64,000 bases of DNA from Candidatus Hydrogenedentota bacterium (GCA_018056705.1 JAGPFE010000004.1:1-64000), one strand, 5' to 3'; counted from the first letter of the stretch, positions 8,726 to 19,400 are shown. Translations and numbers: made by a program. Notes: generated from the letters alone by a model not told the origin.

Positions 8726-9061
8726 ACGCGCGCGACGCGCTACGCGGTTCCCCCTGGTTTCCCTCTAACCTCGCCAGCATGACGGCGTCGCGATTAAACC
8801 GGGCTCGGCATATAGTGGGCAGAGCGACACTCGCTGTCATTCGACAAACGTTTCCCGCTCGAACCTTCAACCCGGCACGCGGCACATTAATATGCCATCC
8901 CACAGTGCCCTGTCATCGCCATGGTATTTTTCATCTCTCCGTCTTTCGACGAACGAAGTGAGGAGAAATCCTTCCCTGCCCGCGCGCCCGCCAAGGGATA
9001 CCCCTTCCCCCGACAAGCGCGATGCCCCAAAACTCCCCCGCGCAATCCCGGCCCGGGGATG
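8726..9061. other. Non-coding stretch before the rplM promoter
   Basis: About 335 bases with no supported gene. Short open frames here have no ribosome site and unnatural composition. No repeat, RNA gene or convincing terminator was recognised. The predicted rplM promoter begins at 9062. Confidence 0.5.
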
Positions 9062-9091
9062 TTGCGGTGGCGGGGTTGCGTCTGCTAAAAT
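9062..9091 (+). promoter_or_regulatory. Predicted promoter for rplM-rpsI
   Basis: TTGCGG (9062-9067) and TAAAAT (9086-9091) are separated by 18 bases. They lie about 115 bases upstream of the rplM GTG, leaving room for a structured leader. The TTGCGN form of the -35 recurs at other genes in this window. Confidence 0.55.
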
Positions 9092-9107
9092 AAGTTCCCC
9101 GTTACGT

Positions 9108-9184
9108 GCGGTCGCGGACACCCGCGGCGTGTCGTGAAGTATCAGAACACTCGATCGCGCCGGAACGCCTGTCCAAGGTGTTCC
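9108..9184 (+). promoter_or_regulatory. Structured rplM leader, candidate L13 autoregulatory site
   Basis: Two hairpins lie between the promoter and the ribosome site. GACAC pairs with GTGTC around 9117-9133. GGAACGCC (9162-9169) pairs with GGTGTTCC (9177-9184) around a 7-base loop. The second stem ends just before the GGAGG ribosome site. L13 is known to repress its own mRNA in Escherichia coli, so this could be an equivalent; the function is inferred. Confidence 0.35.
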
Positions 9185-9206
9185 CGCGGAGGTAAGGAGT
9201 CAGCCC

Positions 9207-9635
9207 GTGAAGACTTACGTCCCCAAGGCTGGGGAAATCACGAAACAGTGGCGGTTGATCGACGCTGAAGGCAAATCGCTGGGACGCGTCGCCGCCGAGG
9301 CGGCCCGCATTCTGCGGGGAAAGCATAAGCCCCAGTACACGCCCTACCTGGATTGCGGCGATCCCGTGGTCATCATTAATGCGGCCAAGGTCAGGGTAAC
9401 CGGCCGGAAAATGACCGACAAGATTTACTACCGTCATTCGGGATACCCCGGTGGATTGAAAGAAACCACGCTGGCCGAAATGACGCGTAAGGATCCCACC
9501 CGGGCGTTGCGGCTGGCCATCGAGGGCATGCTGCCGCATAACCCGCTGGGGCGTGAACTGGCACGTCACTTCCGGGTCTATGCCGGACCGGAACACGAAC
9601 AGGCCGCTCAAAACCCCGTTCCCCATTCCTTCTGA
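9207..9635 (+). CDS. rplM: 50S ribosomal protein L13
   Basis: 142 residues from a GTG start at 9207 preceded by GGAGGTAAGGAG. Conserved features include W-x-LIDAEGKSLGRVAAEAA near residue 14, the KMTDKIYYRHSGYPGG motif and GMLPHNPLGR. It is an early-assembly protein of the large subunit. Length is normal. It forms an operon with rpsI 31 bases downstream, the usual L13-S9 pair. Confidence 0.97.
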   Translation: MKTYVPKAGEITKQWRLIDAEGKSLGRVAAEAARILRGKHKPQYTPYLDCGDPVVIINAAKVRVTGRKMTDKIYYRHSGYPGGLKETTLAEMTRKDPTRALRLAIEGMLPHNPLGRELARHFRVYAGPEHEQAAQNPVPHSF

Positions 9636-9666
9636 GTAACAAGGCACAGGCTGGGAGATCACAAAG

Positions 9667-10068
9667 GTGAAAGACAAGTACACGCAGGAAATCGTAGCGA
9701 CGGGTCGGCGGAAACGCGCGACGGCGCGGGTACGGATCGCGCCGGGTACTGGAAAATTCCTCGTGAACGGCCGGGACCTTGGCGAATACCTGGCGCGGGA
9801 AACCCTGGTCCAGTTGGCCACCCGGCCGCTGGAACTGGTCGGCCTGCGCGAAAACTTCGATATCCGGGCCCTGTGTGACGGGGGTGGCCTGTCCGGCCAG
9901 GCGGGAGCCCTGTGCCATGGTGTCGCGCGGGCCCTCGTGGAATACGACGAAAACATGCGCGCCATCATGCGCAAGGCTGGCCTGCTGACCCGCGATCCCC
10001 GTGAGGTCGAACGCAAAAAACCGGGACGACCGGGCGCGCGCAAGCGCTTCCAGTTCTCCAAGCGCTGA
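9667..10068 (+). CDS. rpsI: 30S ribosomal protein S9
   Basis: 133 residues from a GTG at 9667. Residues 12-20 hold ATGRRKRATARVR, the middle has the GGGLSGQAGA signature, and the C-terminus ends KRFQFSKR, the conserved tail that reaches the P-site tRNA. Both genes of this operon use GTG. A bidirectional terminator follows. Confidence 0.97.
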   Translation: MKDKYTQEIVATGRRKRATARVRIAPGTGKFLVNGRDLGEYLARETLVQLATRPLELVGLRENFDIRALCDGGGLSGQAGALCHGVARALVEYDENMRAIMRKAGLLTRDPREVERKKPGRPGARKRFQFSKR

Positions 10069-10116
10069 ACCTTCGGAGCCGCTGGATCTCATCCGGCGGA
10101 GCGAGCAGAAATCGAA

Positions 10117-10155
10117 ACAGCCGGCGTCATCCCGACGTCGGCTGTGTTGTCTTTA
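10117..10155. terminator. Intrinsic terminator between rpsI and purQ
   Basis: ACAGCCGGCGTC (10117-10128) pairs with GACGTCGGCTGT (10134-10145) around a short loop with one G-U-type mismatch, followed by TTGTCTTTATT. Read from the other strand the tail is also fairly T-rich, so it may serve both convergent operons. Confidence 0.75.
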
Positions 10156-10194
10156 TTGGCCAGTTTTCCGCCCGGGTTACTGAAAGGTACCGCC

Positions 10195-10989
10195 TCAGGC
10201 CAGGTGTTCCCGGGCAAACTCCACGGCATTCCGGAACAACTGCAGGCCAGGGCCCTCCGGCGGCAAGGTATCCCGTCGCGGCCATAACGGGTGATTCGTG
10301 GGATCCTGGTGCGCTTCAGGATGAGGCATCAGTCCGAACACGCGGCCCGACGGATCGCATATCCCCGCGATATCGTCGACCGAACCGTTGGGATTCCACG
10401 GAAACTCGCCTGCCGCGGGGGAACCATCCGGCCGGACGTAGCGCAGGGCAACCTGGCCCTGTTTTTGCAGCCGGGCGAGCACCTCCGGGGTGCCCGGAAT
10501 GAACTTGCCCTCGCCATGGCGAACCGGCAGGTCCAGTTGCTCGATGCCGCGCAACCACACGCAGGTCGTCGCCGGATCCACCCGCAGGGTTACCCAGCGG
10601 TTTTCAAATCGGCAGGAATCGTTCCACGCCAGCGTGGCTTCCTGGCGAAATTCCCCTTCAAACAGGGGCAGTAGTCCCATCTTGATCATCACCTGGAACC
10701 CGTTGCAGATACCGATGGCCAGTTTCCCCGCCCGGGTAAACGCCCGCATGGGCTCGCCCAAGGCCGAGCGTAGCCGGTTCGCGAGAATCTTGCCCGAGGC
10801 AATATGATCGCCAAAGGAAAAACCTCCCGGAATAGCCAGAATGTGCGTCTCGAGCAATTGATCGGGCGCGGCGGCAAGGTCCGTCAGGTGCACTTCGCGG
10901 GCGTCAGCTCCCGCCCGCCGCAGGGCCAGCAGTGTCTCCCGGTTGCAGTTGATGCCGAAACCGGTCAGCACAATCGCCTTCACAGTCAT
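10195..10989 (-). CDS. purQ: Phosphoribosylformylglycinamidine synthase, glutaminase subunit PurQ
   Basis: 264 residues. This class-I amidotransferase has its nucleophile in GIC95NGFQ and the dyad in MPH223PE225. GGFSFGD near residue 55 is typical of PurQ. It supplies ammonia to PurL for FGAM synthesis, the fourth step of IMP synthesis. It is the last gene of purM-purL-purQ, 46 bases after purL. It is somewhat longer than the roughly 225-residue PurQ of Bacillus, mainly in the C-terminal half. Confidence 0.95.
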   Translation of the reverse strand: MTVKAIVLTGFGINCNRETLLALRRAGADAREVHLTDLAAAPDQLLETHILAIPGGFSFGDHIASGKILANRLRSALGEPMRAFTRAGKLAIGICNGFQVMIKMGLLPLFEGEFRQEATLAWNDSCRFENRWVTLRVDPATTCVWLRGIEQLDLPVRHGEGKFIPGTPEVLARLQKQGQVALRYVRPDGSPAAGEFPWNPNGSVDDIAGICDPSGRVFGLMPHPEAHQDPTNHPLWPRRDTLPPEGPGLQLFRNAVEFAREHLA

Positions 10990-11035
10990 GACGCGGTTGA
11001 TCTCCCTTGAGCCCGGCCGCGCGGGCCCTGATCCG

Positions 11036-13991
11036 TTACCAGTTGAGCGTCTGTTTCCACGCGGTCCGCAAGGCGTCGATGTCTTCCCTCACCTGGAGGT
11101 CACCCGGGAAGGCCATGTCCAACCAGGGCTCCTCGGTCACCACCCCCAGGAACGTGCAGGGTAATCCATCCATCATGGCCTTGAACGCGGGGAAATGATC
11201 GGCCTGAACCGTCACCACGAAACGGCCCTGGCTCTCGCTGAACAGGATTACCGCGGGATTCTCCGGCATCTCCGGCAGACGCGTGAAATCGAGTTTCATG
11301 CCAAAACCGCCCGCGAAAGCCGATTCCGCCAGCGCCACGCCAAGGCCCCCATCCGAGCAGTCATGGCAGGATGCAACCAGCCCGGCCATCATGGCCTTGT
11401 GCAACTGCTCGTAGAGACGCCGAAACGACAGGGGATGCACCCTTGGCGGCACGCCTCCCCGTAGCCCTTTCACGAGAAAATACTCGCTGCCCCCCATCTC
11501 GTCCCGGGTTTCTCCCAGCACGAATACCAGGTCGCCCGGCCGCTTCACGTCCATGCTCACGCAGCGCCGCACATCCTCCACGATGCCGGCGGCGGTGAAC
11601 AGCACGGTCGGCGGAATGGAAATCTTGATGTCCCCCAACTTGTAATCATTTTTCATGCTGTCCTTGCCGCTGATCAGGGGAATGCCATACGCGACGCACA
11701 GGTCATAGAGGGTCTCGCAGGCGATGACCAGTTGCGCGAGCTTGTGCCGCCCGTCGGGCGTTTTCTCGCTCTGCACGGGGTCGGGCCAGCAGAAATTGTC
11801 CAGCCCCGCGATCCGTCCAAGTCCCGTGCCTACGCATACAAGGTTACGCACCGCTTCATCCACCGCGCAGGCCATCATGCTGGCCGCGTCAAGGTCGGCG
11901 TACTTGGGCGCGATGCCGCAGGCCACTGCCAGGCCTCGCCAGGAATCCGCCACGGGCTTGATCACGGCGGCGTCACCCGGACCATCCTGTAACTCACCCT
12001 GAAACTGCTTGAGCACGGACTGGGCCAGCACCTCGCAGTCATACATCCGGACAAACGATTCCTTGGAACACACGTTCAGGGCGGCCAGTACTTGCTTCAG
12101 GTCCGCTCCGAGGTCGTCCGACACGATTTCCACCGTGCCCGCGGGGGGCTGGGGATCCAGCCTCGCCTCGAGTTCCATCCGGGGAAGCCCCTCGTGAAGG
12201 AACGTCATGTCCAGCGCCGCCACCCGCTGCCCGCCATAGAAACATTCCAGCAGGCCCGTGTCGGTGAACTCGCCCAGCACGGTTGCCTCCACCTCACGGC
12301 GCTTCGCCAGTTCCAGGAACGCGTCGATGTGTTCCGGGGGAACTGCCAGCGTCATGCGTTCCTGCGCCTCGGACAGGAAAATCTCCCAGGGGGCCAGGCC
12401 CGGGTATTTGAGCGGCGCGCGATCCAGGTGCAACACCGCTCCGCCGGGCTTGCGAGCCATTTCTCCCACGCTGGACGACAACCCGCCCGCGCCGTTGTCG
12501 GTGATACAGGTGAACAGGCCAAGATCCCGGGCCTCCAGCAGGAAGTCCGCCATTTTTTTCTGCGTGATGGGGTCCCCGATCTGCACGGCCGTCGCCGGTG
12601 ATCCTTCGTGCAGTTCTTCCGATGAAAACGTCGCCCCGTGGATACCGTCCTTGCCGATCCGGCCACCGGTCATGACGATCAGGTCACCGGGAGACGCCGC
12701 CTTTTCATGGGTGGGGCGGCCGGCCGCTGTCGCGGGAGCCAGGCCTCCGGTTCCACAGAATACCAGGGGCTTGCCCAGGAATCGCTCGTGAAACACGATC
12801 GCGCCGTTGATGTCCGGAATGCCACTCTGGTTGCCGCCATCCCGGACCCCCGCGTGCACGCCCCGCAAGACCCGCCGGGGATGCAGAAGCCGCGGGGGCA
12901 ATTCTCCCTCGTAAAAGGGCGAAGCGAAGCAGAACACGTCCGTGTTGAAGATACACTGGAAACCCAGGCCCGCGCCGAGCACGTCGCGGTTGACCCCCAC
13001 GATCCCCGTCATGGCGCCACCGTAAGGATCCAGGGCCGACGGGCTGTTGTGGGTTTCACACTTCAGGGCAAACAGGTGATTATCGTCAAAGCGGATGATA
13101 CCGGCGTTGTCCTCGAACACGCTCACCAGCCAGTCCACCGTTGGCGCGACCGCTTCCGTGGCGCCACGGATGTAGGTCCGGAAAAGCCCGTCGATTTCGC
13201 GGGTGGATCCATCCGGCGCGGTGTAATGAATACGCGCGCTGAAAATCTTGTGTTTGCAGTGTTCGGACCAGGTCTGGGCAATGCATTCGATTTCCACGTC
13301 CGTGGGATCGGCAGGCATGCCGAGGGCCGCGCGGCGGGCCCGGGTTGCCGGATCGGCATAGTGTTCCCGGATGGCGCGCATCTCGCGAAGATCCAGCGCC
13401 AGCATCCGGTCCCTGCTGAGCGCCATCAGCGCGGCGTCGTCCAGGTTCAGCGATAGGGTTTCCGCGGTCGCCGCGGCGGGAATATGCACCAAAGGCAGGG
13501 CCAGCAGGGGACGCCCGCCGGATCGTAACAGTTCGTCCCGGTCCAGGGTCCGCCATTGCTCGATCAGGGGGTTGCCCAGGGCCGCCCCGGCGACCCGCTC
13601 CGCCGTGTCCCGGTCGATACCCCGAAACGCGTAAAGTGTTGACTTGAACACCCGGGCGTCCGGTCCAAGGTCCCGACCCAGCAGGTCCCGGAGTCCCTCC
13701 AGGGCACTTTTGCCCACGTTATCCGTCACCCCCGGCAGAAACCCTACCTCCACCACGGCGTCCCATTCCGTGGCCAGGTGCCGGTTAAGGGCCGAGACCT
13801 GCAGAACCGGATCGGTAAACAGCTCTACTCGCGCCCGCTCCAGTTCGTACTCCGTGAAGTCGCCGCGCAGGGTATACACGTCGAATACCCGGGCGTCGCT
13901 CACGTGAATCCCCAGGTCATCCCGCAACCGCGCCACCAGCGATGTACCCGCGGGATCCGCCAGTTCCGGTTTCACGCCCACTTCGATCCGG

Positions 13992-14002
<11 letters not shown>
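11036..14002 (-). CDS. purL: Phosphoribosylformylglycinamidine synthase PurL with fused PurS-like region
   Basis: 988 residues, between the small PurL (about 740) and the large gammaproteobacterial PurL (about 1290, which includes the glutaminase). Residues 1-80 and about 85-165 look like two PurS-type halves (VGVKPELADPAG and VGFLPGVTDNVG starts), so no separate purS is needed. The remainder is the duplicated AIRS-type ATP-grasping core, with WSEHCKHK, CKCETHNSPSA-like ALKCETHNSPS, and GKDSMKN. The glutaminase is the separate PurQ. The start overlaps the purM stop by 11 bases. Confidence 0.93.
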
Positions 14003-15062
<1,060 letters not shown>

Positions 15063-15193
15063 GGGGCACTCCCTTTCGAGATCGGAAACCGGAGACGGGA
15101 TCCGGCAACCGCTACAGGGTACACCGACAGCGGGTATAAAATAAAATGAATTATAATGATATATGAATAAGAAAAATTTATAAGGAACGCGTT
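15063..15193. promoter_or_regulatory. Divergent promoter region between purM and LysR gene
   Basis: A stretch at 15134-15180 is strikingly AT-rich for this sequence and holds TATAAA (15135-15140) and TATAAT (15152-15157). It is the only upstream region for both divergent genes. The layout is the one LysR-type regulators use to control themselves and a neighbour, but no clear T-N11-A operator was fixed. Confidence 0.45.
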
Positions 15194-16132
15194 GTGAACC
15201 TGGAATGGCTCCGATATTTCTGTGCCGTCGTGGAAACGGGAGGTTTCAAACAGGCCGCCCGACGGGTCTACCGGACGCAGCCGGCCGTCAGCATGGGGAT
15301 CCGCGCCCTGGAAAAATCCCTGGGACAGGCATTACTGGACCGCCGCGCCGGGCAACCCACCACCGCCGGCCGCCTTCTGTATGACCGCGCGAAGGCCCTG
15401 TTGCGGCAACTGGATGATCTCCGTCGAGAACTGGCAGACCTCGGCCGCGCGGAATCCATGGCCCTGCGCCTGGGCGCGAGCGATACCACGGCCATTCACC
15501 TGCTACCGACCCTGTTGAGACAGTTCAGGGACGCGTTCCCAGACACCACGATCACCATGGTCAGCCGCAGTTCGGACGTCATTGCCGCGCTGGTCGCGGA
15601 AGGCGCGCTCGACCTGGGGCTGGTCACGCTGCCCGAATCCCGCGACGACCTTGAATCGCACCCCCTTTTCGCCCAGCGCCTGGCCCTTGTTGCCTCTCCA
15701 CCCGGATGGACCGACGCGCCCACCCCGGCTGATGGAACCCGACTCACGGAAACCCCGCTGATTCTCCTGGACGAACAGACCCGCGCCGGCAGGGTCATCC
15801 GGGAGTGGCTGGCCCGGCACCAGGTTACCCAGAAACCCCTGCTTACCTGCGGTTCCTTCGAGGTCATCCGGCAGTATATCGCGGAGGGACTGGGATCCGG
15901 GTTTCTACCGGAGGACATGGTTGCCAACCAGGCACAGCCGATCTTCCAGCAACGTTCACTGGAAGAACCGCCCATCCTGACGATTGGTGTCGTCCGGCGT
16001 CGAGACAGTTACCTCACCCGCCGGGCCCACGCGTTTCTGGAAATCCTGGAAGCATCCTCCAATCCAACCCTCCCCATGCCCCGGGTAACTCCCACGGCTA
16101 CACGTCGTGCCGCGCGCCGCCATCCCCGCTGA
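15194..16132 (+). CDS. LysR-type transcriptional regulator
   Basis: 312 residues from GTG 15194 with AAGGA upstream. Residues 1-60 are the LysR helix-turn-helix (LEWLRYFCAVVETGGFKQAARRVYRTQPAVSMGIR in part). Residues about 90-300 are the periplasmic-binding-type effector domain. It is divergent from purMLQ and may regulate it, although LysR control of purine synthesis would be unusual and another target is possible. Its 3' end overlaps the convergent next gene by 35 bases. Confidence 0.85.
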   Translation: MNLEWLRYFCAVVETGGFKQAARRVYRTQPAVSMGIRALEKSLGQALLDRRAGQPTTAGRLLYDRAKALLRQLDDLRRELADLGRAESMALRLGASDTTAIHLLPTLLRQFRDAFPDTTITMVSRSSDVIAALVAEGALDLGLVTLPESRDDLESHPLFAQRLALVASPPGWTDAPTPADGTRLTETPLILLDEQTRAGRVIREWLARHQVTQKPLLTCGSFEVIRQYIAEGLGSGFLPEDMVANQAQPIFQQRSLEEPPILTIGVVRRRDSYLTRRAHAFLEILEASSNPTLPMPRVTPTATRRAARRHPR

Positions 16133-16595
16133 ACAGTCTCAACCACGTCGCCACCGCCTGTCGCGTCATGTTCCGCGCGAGAAGAGGCATGACAAGCAGG
16201 TCAACGGCAAGCACAAACATCGCCAGTATAACCATCAGCAACACGGGAGACAAGGGTACAGTACCGGTGATCGGCGCGAAAAATTCCGGCGACATCGTAA
16301 AGAACACGACGGCCATGCATAACAAGGTTGAACACACCGTCAGCAAGGTCCACAACGTCACCCGGGCCCTGGAGACCGCCCGGCATGTCCACTGGTCCCG
16401 GGCATCCCGTTCCAGCCGCAATTCGTCCCACCCCAACCTGAGGGCGGAGCCGGAATCCGTGGCCCGGACTTGAACATCGCCATCCGTGTGCCGAACAACC
16501 ACCCACCGGGCACCCCTGTTCTCTCCGTCCACGATTCGGAGAGGTTCAAACGCCCCCGGCGCGTTCACCACCACGCTTACTTCAAACCAGGACAT
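16098..16595 (-). CDS. Small membrane protein of unknown function
   Basis: 165 residues. An N-terminal soluble part of about 85 residues (FEPLRIVDGENRGARWVVV) is followed by two hydrophobic segments near 85-105 and 115-140. No family was recognised. The coding strand has a sensible codon pattern and a gap of only 23 bases to the lytic transglycosylase. The gene overlaps the LysR gene tail to tail. Confidence 0.5.
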   Translation of the reverse strand: MSWFEVSVVVNAPGAFEPLRIVDGENRGARWVVVRHTDGDVQVRATDSGSALRLGWDELRLERDARDQWTCRAVSRARVTLWTLLTVCSTLLCMAVVFFTMSPEFFAPITGTVPLSPVLLMVILAMFVLAVDLLVMPLLARNMTRQAVATWLRLFSGDGGARHDV

Positions 16596-16618
16596 GAAGG
16601 ACTCCGGGGTTACCAGGT

Positions 16619-17590
16619 TCAGGCGGGCTTGTGAATGGCCTTAACGAGTTCTTTTCGGACCGGGTACACCCGGTTGCCAAATTCAATGAACCAGTACGCG
16701 TCCTTGTCGATCACGTTGTCCGCCGGCTGGGTCAGCCCGCTGTGAAATTCGACCATGTACTGCCCCCGGGCAGGCTTGTCCGAAATCGCGTGAACAGGGC
16801 GCGCGCCCGCCACGCGTACCAGCCTGCCCCCCGCGGAACGGCTGCCGTTTCGATACCCTTCTTCCAGTTGCTTGACCACATGCACGTACCGGATGGTTTC
16901 CTCGAACGGGGGAATGCCGTTGTATTGTTTCACGTTTTCCGGACCCGCGTTGTAGGCCGCGAGGGCGAGGTCTTTCTTGCCGAACAACTGCAGCATCTTC
17001 GACAGGTACTGCACGCCGCCGGCAACGTTCTGTACCGGGTCGAAGATGTCCGTAACCCCCATTTCCGCCGCGGTTCCGGGCATCAACTGCATCAGCCCGC
17101 AGGCCCCGGCGGGTGACACGGCCTTGGGATTGAACCCGCTTTCGGCGTGTATCACCGCGTATACCAGGGACTCGTCCACCCCGTAATGCCGGGCATATTG
17201 CCGGACAATGTTCACCAGGTCATCGTCCCTGATCTGGATGAGCCTCGGACGGGATGGGGTGGTCGATTTGGGGGTTGGCTTGTAGGAAGGCGGCAGCGGA
17301 ATGCGCTCGTACTTGATGTCTACTTCGATAAAACCAGGCTTGTAGCGGTACTTGTCCGGTCGGTTGGTAAAAGTAACCATCCCGCTCTTGTCTTTGAACT
17401 GGTGAAGGGTCCGTCGCTGGGACCGTTCCGCCACCCGCACGGGCGCGGAAACGACCGGGGTGCCCGCGGCTGCTGCCGCCTCATTTTCCGACTCGCCACG
17501 GGCCGGTATCGCGAAAACGCCCACGAGCAATCCCGCCAGAACGGCCCAACGGGCCAGCGGCGACCATGTTCCAAGAACGCCTAGATTCAT
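16619..17590 (-). CDS. Lytic transglycosylase (SLT family) with N-terminal DUF4124-like segment
   Basis: 323 residues from ATG 17590, with GGGAG five bases upstream. An N-terminal signal peptide (residues about 10-32) is followed by a QFKDKSGMVTFTNRP segment of DUF4124 type. The SLT domain at about 130-240 has the catalytic Glu in HAESGFNPKAVSPAGACGL, with MQLMPGTA and AAYNAGPENV. It cleaves peptidoglycan glycan strands in the periplasm to 1,6-anhydro products. The C-terminal 70 residues are not recognised. Confidence 0.9.
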   Translation of the reverse strand: MNLGVLGTWSPLARWAVLAGLLVGVFAIPARGESENEAAAAAGTPVVSAPVRVAERSQRRTLHQFKDKSGMVTFTNRPDKYRYKPGFIEVDIKYERIPLPPSYKPTPKSTTPSRPRLIQIRDDDLVNIVRQYARHYGVDESLVYAVIHAESGFNPKAVSPAGACGLMQLMPGTAAEMGVTDIFDPVQNVAGGVQYLSKMLQLFGKKDLALAAYNAGPENVKQYNGIPPFEETIRYVHVVKQLEEGYRNGSRSAGGRLVRVAGARPVHAISDKPARGQYMVEFHSGLTQPADNVIDKDAYWFIEFGNRVYPVRKELVKAIHKPA

Positions 17591-17669
17591 ACGGTCTCCC
17601 GTTGTCAAGAAATTAGTATAACACGTCGAACGCGAAAAGACAAGCCCGGGTAATATCAGGAAGCACGGT

Positions 17670-17699
17670 TTGCGTGCGGTGAACTGAACGTGATATGAT
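17670..17699 (+). promoter_or_regulatory. Predicted promoter upstream of nadX
   Basis: TTGCGT (17670-17675) and TATGAT (17694-17699) are separated by 18 bases, about 80 bases before the nadX ATG. The leader between them contains an imperfect hairpin with CCCC and GGGG arms around 17703-17726. Confidence 0.55.
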
Positions 17700-17781
17700 G
17701 ACGTCCCCTTTCGGATGATTCCGAGGGGAAATACCTGTTTCTGGTTTTCGCGGGAGCCGGCCGAGGCCGGAGTGTTTTCAG

Positions 17782-18597
17782 ATGTCCTTGATTCGCCTGG
17801 GACTGGTCGGGTGCGGTAATATCGCCTCGGAAATATGCGGGGCGGTGCAGGACGGGCGTATCCTGGCGCGAATCACGGGACTGACGGATTGCGTTCCGGG
17901 CCAGGCCGAAAGCCTGCGGGAACGGTACCAGTTGAATGATGCCGTCGTGGGAGATCTTGACGCGGTAGCCGGGGTCGCTGACCTGCTTGTGGAGGCTGCG
18001 TCGGGCGACGCGGTGGGCCCGGTGCTCGAGGCGGCCCTGAAGTGGCGCGTTGACTGCCTGATCATGAGCCTTGGCGGCTTGATGACCCGCGGTGAACTCC
18101 TGGAAGAGGCCAGGCAAGAGGGCATCCGGGTCTGGCTGCCTTCGGGGGCGGTGTGCGGGCTGGACGGCGTGCGGGCCGCTAAAGAAGCGGGGCTTGACTC
18201 CGTCACGCTGACCACCCGGAAGCCCCCGCGAGGATTGGCAGGCGCGCCGTGGGTCGTTCAGCAGGGTATAGATCTCAATGCCCTGACAGAAGCCAAGGTC
18301 ATTTTCGAGGGTAACGCGCTGGAAGCCGTGCGGGCTTTCCCTGCCAACGTGAACGTGGCTGCTGCGTTGAGCCTGGCGGGTATCGGTCCGGAAAAGACCC
18401 GGGTTCGGGTCATTGCCGATCCGGCCGCCACGGAAAATTCCCACGAAATCGAGGCGAAGGGACCCTTTGGCGCATTGCGGGCGGTCACCCGCAACCGGCC
18501 TTCGCCCAGCAATCCCAAAACCAGTTACCTGGCTTCGCTGTCCGCCATTCACGAACTGCGGCGGGCGGCGGAATTATGGTGTCGTCCTGCCAGGTAG
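17782..18597 (+). CDS. nadX: L-aspartate dehydrogenase
   Basis: 271 residues. The N-terminal Rossmann motif is GLVGCGNIASEI. Then come LPSGAVCGLDGVRAAKEAG, TTRKPPRGLAG, FPANVNVAAALSLAG and the NSHEIEAKGPFG segment that define the aspartate dehydrogenase family. It makes iminoaspartate from aspartate with NAD(P), feeding NadA, so it can replace NadB. Other NAD-linked genes in the window include nadD. NadA and NadC are not visible here. Confidence 0.85.
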   Translation: MSLIRLGLVGCGNIASEICGAVQDGRILARITGLTDCVPGQAESLRERYQLNDAVVGDLDAVAGVADLLVEAASGDAVGPVLEAALKWRVDCLIMSLGGLMTRGELLEEARQEGIRVWLPSGAVCGLDGVRAAKEAGLDSVTLTTRKPPRGLAGAPWVVQQGIDLNALTEAKVIFEGNALEAVRAFPANVNVAAALSLAGIGPEKTRVRVIADPAATENSHEIEAKGPFGALRAVTRNRPSPSNPKTSYLASLSAIHELRRAAELWCRPAR

Positions 18598-18613
18598 GAC
18601 GTTCTCTCGTTTG

Positions 18614-18647
18614 TCACGTTCGCCGTTGCCTGGCAATGACGGCGTGA
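18614..18647 (+). promoter_or_regulatory. Hairpin leader upstream of rplU, possible L21 leader
   Basis: An extended stem: TCAC, GCCG and TTGCC pair with GGCAA, CGGC and GTGA, with small internal bulges, ending 25 bases before the rplU ATG. A leader regulated by L21 is known in Firmicutes. This stem may be a regulatory leader or the terminator of nadX; there is no T-run. Confidence 0.35.
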
Positions 18648-18672
18648 AACCAGACCGTTGAGGAAGCGCAAC

Positions 18673-18987
18673 ATGTACGCAGTCGTGAAAACCGGTGGAA
18701 AGCAGTACAAGGTGGCACCCGGCGCGCGGATCCGGGTGGAACGGATTGATCAGCCGCGCGGTGAGATGGTTGAACTGGCCCCCGTGCACCTGCTGGTCCG
18801 GGACGATGGCACGGTGGTCTCCTCGCCGGCCGAACTGGCCAGCGCGCGGGTGGTCGCCCAGGTGCGCGATCATGACCGGAACAAGAAAATCCGCGTGTAC
18901 ACCTACCGGCGACGGAAGGATTCCGAGCGGACCCTCGGCCATCGCCAGTGGTACACCGAACTGGAAATCAAGGAAATCCGCGGATAA
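18673..18987 (+). CDS. rplU: 50S ribosomal protein L21
   Basis: 104 residues from ATG 18673, with GAGGAAG upstream. MYAVVKTGGKQYKV at the N-terminus and the KIRVYTYRRRKDSER...GHRQ region match L21. It is followed after 18 bases by rpmA and then obgE, the widespread L21-L27-Obg arrangement. Confidence 0.96.
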   Translation: MYAVVKTGGKQYKVAPGARIRVERIDQPRGEMVELAPVHLLVRDDGTVVSSPAELASARVVAQVRDHDRNKKIRVYTYRRRKDSERTLGHRQWYTELEIKEIRG

Positions 18988-19005
18988 CGTTGAGGAGTAC
19001 CTGCC

Positions 19006-19272
19006 ATGGCACACAAGAAAGCGGGCGGCAGTTCACGCAACGGCCGGGACAGTCATTCGCAGCGGCTTGGCGTCAAGAAGTTCGGCGGCGAGCGCGTCAG
19101 GGTTGGCAACATCATCGTGCGGCAACGGGGCACCTACTGGCACCCCGGTAAAAATTGCGGCGTAGGCAAGGACCACACGCTGTTCGCCCTCGCGGACGGT
19201 ATCGTGCAATTCCGTTACGTGAAACGGGGGCGGCAATGCGTGGACATCATCCCCCAAGTCACGGCTGAATAA
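19006..19272 (+). CDS. rpmA: 50S ribosomal protein L27
   Basis: 88 residues. [20 protein letters not shown] begins immediately at Met, without the cleavable N-terminal extension found in Firmicutes. The [21 protein letters not shown] region is conserved. The free N-terminus reaches the peptidyl transferase centre. A strong hairpin follows. Confidence 0.97.
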   Translation: MAHKKAGGSSRNGRDSHSQRLGVKKFGGERVRVGNIIVRQRGTYWHPGKNCGVGKDHTLFALADGIVQFRYVKRGRQCVDIIPQVTAE

Positions 19273-19297
19273 GCGATTACGCCTCCTCTGGTTACGC

Positions 19298-19332
19298 GGC
19301 ACGCCCGGGGTTTCCGGGCGTGCCGTATTCTT
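19298..19332 (+). terminator. Hairpin terminator after rpmA
   Basis: GGCACGCCCGG (19298-19308) pairs perfectly with CCGGGCGTGCC (19314-19324). The following GTATTCTT is only modestly T-rich, so this may attenuate rather than stop transcription into obgE, which begins 77 bases later. Confidence 0.6.
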
Positions 19333-19400
19333 GCGCCTCGCGTCTTCCGTATAATTCCTGTCATTCCGCGCGAGTCGGCAAACTGCGGAAACACCTCTTC

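Noticed and set aside
8638-8961. Open frame of 107 residues running into the gap after the TPR lipoprotein
   Set aside because: It starts inside the preceding gene, has no ribosome site and has an Arg/Thr/Ser-rich composition typical of shadow frames.
16924-16934. Left half of a parS-like site (TGTTTCACGT)
   Set aside because: The second half of the palindrome does not match. Other partial matches near 19217, 26141 and 53976 reach about 10-11 of 16 bases only, so no parS is called despite nearby parAB.
18598-18672. Gap hairpin considered as a simple nadX terminator
   Set aside because: There is no T-run and it lies close to rplU, so it is listed as a possible leader instead.
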